A DNA stretch of 64,000 nucleotides from Arion vulgaris (Eukaryota; Mollusca; Gastropoda; Stylommatophora; Arionidae): assembly GCA_020796225.1 (NCBI GenBank), contig CM036761.1, forward strand, positions 31,632,928 to 31,696,927, in the 5' to 3' direction. Made by a program: the position numbers and the translations under genes. Below, piece after piece: positions 55,232 through 64,000 of the stretch; the first letter of the stretch is position 1; every line of letters starts with the position of its first letter. Below the pieces are notes generated by a model. The model saw only the letters and a list, made by a program, of their open reading frames with translations. It made no database searches and was not told the DNA's origin.

Positions 55232-55436
55232 GTAAGTTGACTTCAAACCGAACAAGCTAGTGTTAAGACAAATGAATATGTTTGATGTCTAAGTGATTTA
55301 GTCTACTCTAACTGTCTCTTTAATGATCAACCAGAACTGACCTATAAGAGAAGTAAAAATAGACCGCACCGTTCTATTGTATATCTCAGAATTATGGTCC
55401 TCTATTGTAAAGTCACGTTTACAAAATCCTTTTAAT

Positions 55437-55670
55437 AGCCTTTGTAGTGACCTCGATCACAACCCTAGCGTATCTGGTTCAAACTCCGCGGTGGGTAAGT
55501 TTGGAAGCAAATTAGTCCCCTTGGATTTTTACGAACAATAAAAATATACCACACCGTTCAGAAAGCAATGGCGAAATACTGAACGTATAAGTGGTTCCTA
55601 GAAAATCGACGACTCATTTACTGTTGCTGATGGCCAAGTCCTGTAAAAGGATATGACACGATTTTATTTT
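55437..55670 (+). mobile_element. tRNA-derived SINE, family D
   Basis: Head GCCTTTGTAGTGACCTCG, box B GGTTCAAACTCCGC; body CGTTCAGAAAGCAATGGCGA, ATACTGAACGTATAAGTGG; tail GTCCTGTAAAAGGATATGAC. Confidence 0.8.
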
Positions 55671-56127
55671 TCACTAATATCCTATCTGTACAAATGTGTG
55701 TCCTGTTTGTCAAGAGATCATTGCTTTGAGTTGCAGCTTCAGTCCTCTTTATTGATGCTCATTCCATGCTTTTTGTGGCTTGTGTTCTAATTTGTTCAAT
55801 TTCAAAATTGTTATAAACACATTCAGGATAACGATCTTCAGGTTATTATGTCGCACGTTTTAATTGACCTGAACATAGTATTTATGAAAATCGTGACATA
55901 TCCTGACACTCCTCAGTAAAGTCATTTTTTTAATGGCTTGCTGGTTGTGTTCTAAGAACGCTCGTATTGCTAGGTTAGGTAATATGTACCGTAAGAAATA
56001 AGGATAAGTGGTTCAAATCCTGTATTTGATCATTTGTTTTTTCGGATGCTCCTAATACTTATACGCGGTCTATTTATTGAGCATATTCATTTCTTCCGCT
56101 GCTTCCCATGGGGTTCTTGCAAAAAAA
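55671..56127. other. Intron sequence, nothing recognised
   Basis: Lies between exons B and C of the gene. No element landmarks. Confidence 0.4.
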
Positions 56128-56368
56128 CGCATTGTTCTCATCCGGCATATCCTTACAGGACGTACCATCAACCACAGTAAATTAGTCGTTGACTTTCTAC
56201 TCACTACTTATACGTTCAATAGTTTGCCATTGCTTTCTAAACGGTGAGGTCTATTTTTACCTTTCGTAAAAATCCCACGGAAACGAATTTGGTTCAAAAC
56301 TTGCTCAATGTGGGGTTTGAACCAGGCAAGCTTAGATTGTGATCACTACCGCTACAGACACCCAGAGT
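56128..56368 (-). mobile_element. tRNA-derived SINE, family D
   Basis: Minus-strand copy: box B GGTTTGAACC at about 56312, the body hairpin near 56214-56244 and GGCATATCCTTACAGGACG. Both hairpin arms differ from the usual sequence. Confidence 0.8.
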
Positions 56369-56454
56369 AGAACGCCACCGTAGTATTTAAGCATGTCATA
56401 GTGCAGCCTTTTAGAAGGAGTTACTCAAGGAATAATACATTATTTCGATCACAA

Positions 56455-57150
56455 TAAAAGACATGGCATATTTTTTTGTTGGCATATGTTTCAACATCGT
56501 AATAAATGGCCAAACACTGGAGAAAGTTAAACATTTGACATATTTGGGTAGTAAAGTGTCAAACAACGGAGACACGATGAAAGAAATAAACTCTCGTATT
56601 GCTGTAGCAGCTAGTGCCTTCACTGAATTAACGAATATCTGGCAATCTCAAGATCTTAGTATATGCACAAAAGCTAAATTATTTAGGTCATGGGTGATTA
56701 CCGTTCTGACCTACGGTTGTGAAAGTTAGAAATCAACAAAGAAAATTGATAAGAAACTGGACAGCTATGAGAATAAATGTCTCCGAAAATTATTAAAAGT
56801 AAAATGAAGTGATTTCGTTTCTACCAACATAGAGAGATAGAACACACCGACAACCCGTATCAAATATTATACGGAAACGAAGGTGGAAATATTTAGGTCA
56901 TGTTCTTAGATCAGACGGAAAGAGACAAAATCGACAAGTCCTTATGTGGTCACCAGTTGGAAAAGAAAACGTGGAAGACCAAAGACCACTCTTCGAAGAA
57001 CAATCCAACAAGAAAGTAAACTATTGGGATGTAAAACCATACAAGATCTCCAACTGCTAGCAACGAACCGCATCACATGGAGATCTGAAACCTCTGCCCT
57101 ATGTGCCGCCTTTGGCGCGAAAGGAACAAACAAACTAACTAACTAACTAA
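56455..57150 (+). mobile_element. LINE C-terminal fragment (ATNRITW family)
   Basis: Begins VINGQTLEKVKHLTYLGSKV (YLG block after the RT palm), then FRSWVITVLTYGCES and a stop. KKLDSYENKCLRKLLKVK follows, then a frameshift into RKRGRPKTTLRRTIQQESKL, LLATNRITWRSETSALCAAF, ending with four TAAC repeats. About 250 bp longer at the 5' side than 36976-37430. Confidence 0.8.
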
Positions 57151-57425
57151 TATTTTTGAGGGCAGTTGAGGGTAAGAGAACAAGGGACAACAGAGATGCA
57201 ATTGGAAATGGAACATCAATCAGTCTGTCAGAAGAATGGACAGAATGTGTAGGAAATTCATTGCATCCAGTCTTTGATGCGGAGACGGCACAAAATGGTG
57301 ATAAATACAGCCTATTTCAAAGCTTCTCTGGACTTCACTAGCTAACACCACTGTCTTTACCTATCGACATGAGCTGTTAGTTTAACAGAATCTGGAGTTT
57401 CAACAGCAATAGGTTAAATAGAGAG
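57150..57425. other. Unassigned intron sequence
   Basis: No element recognised; a 61-codon ORF lacks any domain. Confidence 0.3.
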
Positions 57426-57600
57426 GACACCCTGACAGGAACTTTGCTGAGAGGCAATAAATATCGGACTTAATTCCATCGAAGAGATTGAGCCAGTTGC
57501 CCAGGACAGAGCAGCATGGAGAAATTGCTAGCATATTCTATGTAACGTATAACGGTAGGAGAGGAATATATATAGATATATATACACACATACATCATAC
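57425..57600 (+). mobile_element. LINE 3' tail with TA-rich end
   Basis: CCATCGAAGAGATTGAGCCA, CTATGTAACGTATAACGGTA, GAGAGGAATATATATAG. Same tail as 5740-5863. Confidence 0.7.
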
Positions 57601-57784
57601 AATTAAAGTAAGCTTCCAAGGTGCTTAGTAATAAGCTTCGCTGTCGCATGGATAACACAAGCTGTAATCCAAAACAAATGTACGCAAAGTTATCTATTGT
57701 AATAATAAAAAGATGCTCGGAAGGGGTGAAAAGTGATTTGGATTTCTTATGTAAGAATTCTAGTACTACAAAACAAGGGGCCCC

Positions 57785-58245
57785 TGCAGCGTGGAGGTCA
57801 AGTGTTCACCCCTCGCTCCACGGGTACTCAATTTGTTCACAGAGTGGAGCGATCCACAGCCAACTCTAGATAACTTTTATTATAGTTTATAAATTTATAG
57901 TTGGCTCTGAGCGATAAGACACTTTTTCCAGTGATCCCTGCAATCAATGTAGGTGAGATCAAGTTTCTAGTTCTGTCGGAGACTGATGATAAAACGAAGT
58001 TGATGAAAATAACCAATGGTAGTTGAAAACTGATGAGAGTAGGCTGGTTAGCCGTTGCCTTAGCAAAATTAATTAACAAGTTTTTTTTAAAATGATGCAA
58101 CACATTTTTACTTTCTGAATTATATAAGTGACCCTCAAGAGTTCTACAGAGTGTGTTCTATACAGCTGAGGTTTTCCTGTGTAGGAAAAAGATCGGAGCA
58201 CAGATGGTTATTCACCGAAGTGCAATGATGAGGGTCAGATCAATC
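57785..58245 (+). mobile_element. Retroelement 3' end related to 44180-44585
   Basis: CAATGTAGGTGAGATCAAGT and TCGGAGCACAGATGGTTATT followed by AGATCAATCAGT parallel the AATC-tailed copies at 44 kb. More diverged, with no clean tail. Confidence 0.5.
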
Positions 58246-58424
58246 AGTAATTTAATAAATAATAAAAGTGTCAGCTTCCACATTTCTCAGCAAGAATTCA
58301 CAATTCATTAATATCGCTATTCATTATGTTCTACATTCTTCATCTGCTCTCTAAACTCTCTTTCCGTGGGGGATTCAAAACAAGATGAACAGAAAAGAAT
58401 AAACCGCAATATTCATACTTGAAA

Positions 58425-58640
58425 TTGGTTATTGGGTACTAAACTGACGTCCTTGCACTCCGGACAGATCTATAGGTGCTAAACCTTCCCCAACATATAT
58501 AGAAGAGTATGTATAGTGATGGTTCCCGTAGCTCGCTGATTAAACACACTCTTCACTCTGCTCCTCGGACATCCAGTTCTCCTTGTACAATGGGCAACTC
58601 CAAACTGCTCAAATCTCTGGATCTTGAAATTAGCTCAATA
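58425..58640 (-). mobile_element. Dispersed repeat (sister of 28020)
   Basis: ACTGACGTCCTTGCACTCCG, TATGTATAGTGATGGTTCCC and CATCCAGTTCTCCTTGTAC match 28020-28250. Confidence 0.55.
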
Positions 58641-59879
58641 GAATAAAGTAAAATCATTCAACAAACTGACTATAATAACGCCTTATGAGTATGACTGTGG
58701 TAGTGCCCACATAATTTTTTGACATCTTATACAAACCAGCCCTGTTGAATTACAATCTCAACAACACGAGACAGACCACTGTTTTCTTTAAAGATATTCA
58801 AGTTAATGTAGAGTTATTGAAGAAAAATAGGAAGAAGACCGTACTGTATCTATAAGTGGTGTATCTGGTAACAGACTGCATCGGTGCAGTCTCATAGAGG
58901 AATGTCAATCTCATGGATTTTTTAAAATGAGTTCCCGAAAACGAATGCTCCGAAACAGAAAAATTGTTAAAATTGTGATATAAGAGAAGTAACCCATTAT
59001 ATATCAAACAAGTTTGCGGTAATTTTTGTGTACTTTTCGGCAACTCGCGTATTTTCTACATAGTTAAATGTCTGTCTCTCCCTGTCTAGATTATCGTCCC
59101 TTGGATTAAACCTGTTGACAGTAGCGAAGTCTATCATGTTTGGCAGTTCACAAAATCATGTTTTCATGTTGTTCTGAGCCTTTAGATTTGCGAATTGAAA
59201 GCAAGAAGACAGAATCTCGCACTGCTTGGTTACAGGAAGACTTTAGAGGTAGTTTTGTAACATTGTTTTAAAGACTAAAACAGTTTGAACTTGTTTAGTT
59301 GTTACTCCATCAGGATGTCGAAGCAGGAAGTATGTCATGTTAAAGTTACACTAACACGGAGAGTGATTGCCACGTTAGGGTCACCTTTCATCAACAAAAT
59401 TGTCAACACTGCTAATTTATTTTGTTGTCTTTTGTTAATTAAGTTATACTAATCCACTATTGTTTTACTTTTTAAATAATATATGTAACATATTGATCCC
59501 GTTTTAGATATATATTCTCTAATCTTTAGTTCCACCCATGTCACTTGCAACTTGCTTACTACTAACCTACTTATTTTGGTTTGAAATTAAGTCGACTATA
59601 AAATTTAAAATTCTAGCATATATTCTAAGAATTCTTCTGATCATCTTGTTACTATAACTATGTACTATAATAATAATTAAAAAAATAATAAGCAGGAAAC
59701 CGTTGTAACTTACGTTAAGTGAGGAAGAAATCGAAATATTTTTGGCACTTCAGAAAAATATAAAAAATGTCAAATAATGAAATACATATGATAGTATAGT
59801 ATTGTATTAATTTAATTAACTACTACGTCTAAGAGTTATGAGTCAATTGAACATTTTCAGAAAGTATTATTATTTTTTA
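58641..59879. other. Intron sequence without recognised features
   Basis: AT-rich; only short, domain-free ORFs. It lies in the second intron of the gene. Confidence 0.4.
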
Positions 59880-60132
59880 TCCTTCTTTGAATCTCAATAT
59901 CGACCACTTGTTAAACACTTTTGTGTTTTTGTATGTGATCCGAGCCTAAGAGTGATTTACGTTGTGCCAGTTATGCGCAAGTAGGCCAGCACATTTGATT
60001 TCTGCTATGCTTTTTATTTACTAGGGTAGCTTCCCTACCTCCGTCGCCTCTTACCTAGGCCCCTACCTCAGTTGCCTTATAGGTCACAGTATTATTATTC
60101 TTTGCTCCCCTTGAGAGCACCAGCAACACCTA
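59880..60132 (-). mobile_element. SINE family B
   Basis: Minus-strand copy with GCAAGTAGGCCAGCACATTT and a duplicated CCCTACCTC...GTCGCCTCTTAC / CCCTACCTCAGTTGCC segment near 60035-60080. Confidence 0.75.
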
Positions 60133-60289
60133 ATCGTTATTTTTTTTTATAGCTATACTACCCTTTATTTAGAGACAGAGTGACCCAGTTCCTTTTCTTA
60201 CTAATTCCTTATCCTAACAAGCTTGGTACCAGTTAAATCTGAAGTGAACGTGAACTGAAAAAAACTTATTGTATCTTTCGAGTACAAGT

Positions 60290-60480
60290 CACTTCGTTGA
60301 CTCCAGGCAGACCCATAGGTACTCAGTCTCCTCTTAACAGATGTCGCAGGCTATGCATACTGATGGTTCTTGTGGCTCGTTGGTTAAACACACTCCTCTC
60401 TCTGCCCCGCAAGCATCCAGTTCTACTTGTACAATGTGTAATTCCAAACTCCTTAAATTGCTGGATTCATTCAACATCAA
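60290..60480 (-). mobile_element. Dispersed repeat (sister of 28020)
   Basis: CAGACCCATAGGTACTCAGT, TATGCATACTGATGGTTCTT, CATCCAGTTCTACTTGTAC. Third copy. The 102-codon plus ORF here is on the other strand of the repeat and not considered coding. Confidence 0.55.
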
Positions 60481-60708
60481 TTTTAGTGTCCTCGTTCAAC
60501 AGTAGGTCGACAAGAGACCAAAGAACATCCCTCTTATCCTTCCCAAACTCCTCAACAATCGATGCAAGCCAATCCGTTCTCTCGTTGTCGCAATCACTTC
60601 TCTAACTTAAATATACACAAATTTGCCTTAAGAAATGACCCAGCTAAACAAACTTATTGATAAGATTCAACCAGTTTTTGTTATTGTAATTTAACATGTT
60701 TTTTTCAG

Positions 60709-60896
60709 GTGGTTATGGAAACAGTTCATTCGAAAATGCCTCTTTTCATTACGTACCCAATGGAAATATTACTGATACCACACCATACACAGCCAGACAG
60801 TGTGCAGATCTGCACCATGAGTCCCCTATGTTAGATGAAGGCTTTGATGAAACATTTATTCCTGAAGAAAAACTGCCGTACTTTACAATAATCCAG
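60709..60896 (+). CDS. Exon C of the split gene
   Basis: Acceptor ACATGTTTTTTTCAG ending 60708; donor ATCCAG/GTAAATAT with GT at 60897. 188 bp: GT completes the C left by exon B (CGT, Arg), and the exon ends on a codon boundary (phase 0). It reads GYGNSSFENASFHYVPNGNI, TDTTPYTARQCADLHHESPM, LDEGFDETFIPEEKLPYFTI, IQ. Acidic toward its end, with two aromatic/Asn clusters. With exons A and B this gives about 390 residues, all without a recognisable fold, and the gene must continue beyond. A DNA-binding domain, if any, would be downstream of this window. Confidence 0.7.
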
Positions 60897-61024
60897 GTAA
60901 ATATAGCTACAGTACTTTTTTGTCACATAACTTTCATTAGCACATCTTTGGGGTTCTGATATCAGTCATACTATCACATTGATAATACTAATGTTAACTC
61001 TGTATTTTTTATCTTTTAATATTC

Positions 61025-61250
61025 CTCTTGTACTATTATTCGTCACATAGGACCTGCAAGCAATTTCTCAATATTACTCTATCCTGGTAAACTTTCTTCT
61101 ATGGAATAGAGCCTGTTATTTCTTGCCTCTCTCAGTAAAGTAGGGTTTCCTACTTTCTTGAACCATTTACCTCCCACTTCAATGCTTGCTTTGTTATTCT
61201 TTGATCTATTAATTCTGGGTTCAGCTAATTGCTCGCCAGAGGCCCTTTCT
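61025..61250 (-). mobile_element. LINE 3' tail
   Basis: TCGTCACATAGGACCTGCAA, TTCTATGGAATAGAGCC, TCTCTCAGTAAAGTAGGGTT on the minus strand correspond to the tail at 5700-5860. The short piece at 62265-62300 (TTATTTTTCTTATAACAGTTATTACTAGTGGGTGA) is an upstream part of the same family; the Penelope-like element separates them. Confidence 0.65.
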
Positions 61251-61259
61251 CACATACAT

Positions 61260-61896
61260 AGAACCCCAATTCTGACAGGGTTAAACTTATCTTAACTTTC
61301 CACCCTCATAGTTCCCTGGTGAAAAAGTTCTTATTCCATCATCTCCCTATTCTTCAGTCTGATCCTGAGACACGTTCAGTCTTCCAACACTATCCTTTGG
61401 TGGCTTACAGACGGGACAGAAGCCTCAAGGATATGTTGGTACACAGTCGCCTCAAGCCTAATATCCAGAGTCACTTGGGCACCATCCAGTGCGGACGTCA
61501 GCGCTGTAATACATGTGCATATGTAATACAGACCCCACTGTCTCTTTTCCAAAAGCTACGTATGCCATTCAAGACAGTTTCACGTGTGAGTCCCGCAATA
61601 TCATCTATGCCATCACCTGCAAACGATGCAACAAGTCCTATATTGGCGAAACCGGTAAGAGACTCAGTGACCGATTCGCCCAACACTTACGCGATATTCG
61701 CCAATGCTCTGTGACTCCTGTGGCCACTCATTTCAACGATACTGGCCATTCAGGAGTTGACGATGTCCAGGTCACAGCCATCCGATCATGTTCCTCCGAT
61801 GATCGCAGTCGATTCGCCCTGGAGAACCGTTTTATTTCATTCTATGGCACTTTGCGACCTCTTGGACTCAACGCATTACATTCCTATGCTTCTTAG
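61260..61896 (+). mobile_element. Penelope-like element: RT end and GIY-YIG endonuclease
   Basis: Frame one (to about 61520) reads VKLILTFHPHSSLVKKFLFH, ILQSDPETRSVF, LVAYRRDRSLKDMLVHSRL and IQCGRQRCNTCAYV, the region between RT and endonuclease in Penelope-like elements. A single frameshift near 61520 leads into frame two: FTCESRNIIYAITCKRCNKS, YIGETGKRLSDRFAQHLRDI, VATHFNDTGHS, LENRFISFYGTLRPLGLN and a stop at 61894. The GIY-YIG core is present as IYAITC...YIGETGKRLSDRF...H, with the arginine and the later glutamate (ALENRFI). The RT catalytic part is absent. One frameshift only: a relatively young, 5'-truncated copy. Confidence 0.9.
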
Positions 61897-62115
61897 TACT
61901 GTCTTATCTCGTGCCTTGTTATCTATATGTGTGTTTGCTCCATATATGTGTCATTTATCCACTATATTGTTTATTGTTTCTCTTCTTTTCCACTTTCGGT
62001 TTTTGTGTTGCACTCATTTCGTTGTTCGTTTTATTCCCAGATTTTCATTAGATAGGTTTATGTTTCCACATGTAATCGTCCATTTGTAGTGTTCCTCGTC
62101 ATTCTTGTTGTGTTG

Positions 62116-62156
62116 TTTGCTTGATAAAGGCCTTTGGTCGAAACGTTGCTGTTTAT
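62116..62156 (+). ncRNA. Hammerhead-like motif after the Penelope ORF
   Basis: CTTGATAAAGGCC, TTT, GGTCGAAACG at 62120-62145 has the order of a hammerhead core: (C/U)UGAxxA, a short stem II (GGCC/GGTC, with one G-U pair) with a 3-base loop, then GAAAC. Hammerhead ribozymes are known in Penelope-like elements. Here the usual C3 and G8 are U and A, and an extra A sits at the base of stem II, so activity is doubtful. Confidence 0.35.
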
Positions 62157-62300
62157 CGTCACTGTTTATGTATGTTGTAAAACTGTAGTACTTTGTGTTT
62201 ACGTGTTTAGCTATTATTCTTTGATCAGGTTTTTTTTCAAATGTGACCAACATATATACATCTTATTTTTCTTATAACAGTTATTACTAGTGGGTGATCT

Positions 62301-62643
62301 GACATATCTCTCAGCTCACCACCTCCCCCAAGTTCATCCCATTTTCTGTTCATTATTTTTCGCACACATCTCCTGCATATATTAAGATTGAGACAGGATT
62401 GAAGTTGAACATTCATAATTTAGTTTTCAAACTTTTTAAAATATAGTACAGTTGAAAGACCTTATGAAAAAGTACTCCTTCAAAATCAAAAGATGTGAAG
62501 ATTTTCGTACATTAGTAATACAGAAAATCACTACAAGTTAGTGATTCTGCCTTCCACATTAAATAATTGGGGATTATTGAATTTTGTTGCCTAATTTGCT
62601 ATCATGCAAACTAATTTTTAAAAGGGTTTTTGTGTAAAATATA
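62301..62643. other. Unassigned AT-rich sequence
   Basis: No element recognised. Confidence 0.3.
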
Positions 62644-62659
62644 ATTGAATATACAGTTT

Positions 62660-63014
62660 CTTCTTCACCCTTCGCCACTAGGGAAGCATAGGTCCGAAAC
62701 TAAGGCCTTCCAAGCCCTCCTATCCAAGGCTATCCTTTCCAGATCTCTCCACTCTTCCCATTTTCTTGCATTCTGTCACCAACTCCTGTCTCCAGATGTT
62801 CCTGGGTCTTAACCTACCTCTATTGCCCTGGGGGTTCCATCGGAGAGCCTGTCTTGTGATACTGCTAGGAGTTTCCTCAGTGTGTGTCCTATCCATCGCC
62901 ACCTTCTGCTCCTTATCTCTTGTTCCACCTGTCGGTGTCCTGTTGTATCCCAGAGTTCCCTGTTTGTAGTCCTGTCATACCATCGCAGATGGAGTATCCT
63001 GCGCAGGCATCTAT
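62660..63014 (-). mobile_element. 5'-truncated LINE tail (WRWIGHT family)
   Basis: Minus-strand reading has SLWDTTGHRQVEQEIRSRRW-type sequence near 62950, then SSITRQALRWNPQGNRGRLR, PRNIWRQELVTECKKMG. It ends with a (GAA)n tail at 62660. A perfect 16-bp TSD, ATTGAATATACAGTTT, lies at 62644-62659 and 63015-63030. Related to 25165-25465. Confidence 0.9.
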
Positions 63015-63030
63015 ATTGAATATACAGTTT

Positions 63031-63590
63031 ATGTATTTAAAAAACAAAAAGACAGGAACATGTTTTCATACCATGAGGTATATCGGGTAATACCACATTA
63101 GGTCCATATTTTTCTTTGACCTACAACTCACGTTGAGTGATGTCGTCAACATCACACAGGTCATATTTACTTTCCAGTGTGTCCCTAGTACACTGTTGAA
63201 GCTGGGTAGAACAGCTAGTATTGCATAGATTTTATGAGTCATAATTTTATTGTTGTTGTTGGTTACTGTTATATTACATCGCTTTTATTAGAAATATTTT
63301 GTGTGGTGCTAGTTCCAGTTGTTACATTTTGAATGTCTTAGTCATCTTTATATGATACTGTTTTATATGAAGACCTTCATACTTTTATTATCCTCTTGTT
63401 TTTCTTATTTATACTGTAAGATAAATGATCTGTTTTTCTGGACACTCAGTGGTTACCTGTAGTGAAAAAACCGACATGCTGGAACCTAAAGCTTTTCGAT
63501 GGATATAAGACTTAGTAGGAACATTTCATCTGAAAAGTTATCATATACTGAGTCAACAGTATAATCATTTGTTATGATAGTGACAAACCC
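63031..63590. other. Unassigned sequence
   Basis: No element or exon recognised; presumably intron of the same gene. Confidence 0.3.
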
Positions 63591-63591
63591 G

Positions 63592-63780
63592 CAGGGCCAG
63601 ATAAAGAAGGGGAGGCCGAGAAATACATGAAAACGAGATTTGGAGACACAGATCAACAATACAAAGAAGAGCAGGAGGGAGCTGCAGGAGATAGCTAGAG
63701 ATAGGAAGACTTGACATGAGTTGGTTGATGGCCTATGCCCCAATCCAGGGTAAAAAGGCAAAGAGAGAGAGAGATGATAA
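63592..63780 (+). mobile_element. LINE C-terminal tail
   Basis: TNPQGQIKKGRPRNT, KRDLETQINNTKKSRRELQE, IARDRKT, LVDGLCPNPG, then a (GA)n and GATGATAATGA end. This is the WNPQGxxxRGRPxxTWRRDL tail of the family at 25165, with two stops. Confidence 0.75.
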
Positions 63781-64000
63781 TGACACTGACATACTGAGGC
63801 TGCTGAAATAAACCTAAAATAATTTAAAATGTAGGCAGATAATCTATGATGACGAAAGAAATCTATATAACCAATGAGCTTTGGAACCATCAGCAACCAT
63901 GCCCATCACCATATGCTGAGACTGAGCATCTATGGATCTTTTGGGGTGGGGGAGGGGATAGATTCTGTTGACTAACATTACATTGTTGGGGAGTTTAGGG

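Noticed and set aside
60297..60605. A 102-codon plus ORF close to exon C
   Set aside because: Mostly covered by a dispersed repeat that also occurs at 28020 and 58425.

Overview
The window reads as animal nuclear DNA: AT-rich, saturated with decayed non-LTR retrotransposons, tRNA-derived SINEs, short hAT-type DNA elements and minisatellites, with one split protein-coding gene. There are no bacterial operons. The mixture of several tRNA-headed SINE families, RTE/I/Jockey-like LINEs, a Penelope-like element and long introns suggests a lophotrochozoan, perhaps a cephalopod. That placement is inference, not proof.

Layout. 1-6.1 kb: LINE remnants, a 53-bp minisatellite, and a LINE carrying a second LINE inside it. 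6.1-11.5 kb: SINEs, an 11-bp array, two short hAT elements, and a GC-rich stretch with repeated hairpins. 11.5-16.9 kb: the best preserved LINE copy (minus strand) and a 76-84 bp minisatellite split by a SINE. 17-23 kb: few genes or elements, but a 3-kb decayed field around a 37-bp minisatellite with higher-order structure. 23-34 kb: SINEs, LINE tails, a 399-bp tandem duplication, tetranucleotide runs and a 46-bp array. 34-40.3 kb: a LINE 3' end amplified into twelve 148-bp units, then two related LINE copies facing away from each other. 40.3-48 kb: a promoter-like stretch and more SINEs.

48.0-60.9 kb holds the only host gene I can support: three plus-strand exons (48026-48902, 55085-55231, 60709-60896) whose splice sites and codon phases agree exactly (phase 1, phase 1, then phase 0 out). 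A fourth exon-like unit (about 53051-53144), with its own ATG, also ends in phase 1 and could be an alternative start. The protein is Ser/Gln/Asn-rich and transcription-factor-like. I do not recognise its family, and it continues past the window. Its introns contain a 57-bp minisatellite open on both strands, an RNase-H LINE, SINEs, a hAT element and a 44-bp minisatellite. From 61 kb to the end are a Penelope-like element with a GIY-YIG domain and LINE tails.

Many insertions can be ordered in time from target-site duplications (TSDs) visible directly in the sequence. No complete autonomous transposon is present, and I see no CRISPR, rRNA or clearly functional tRNA.
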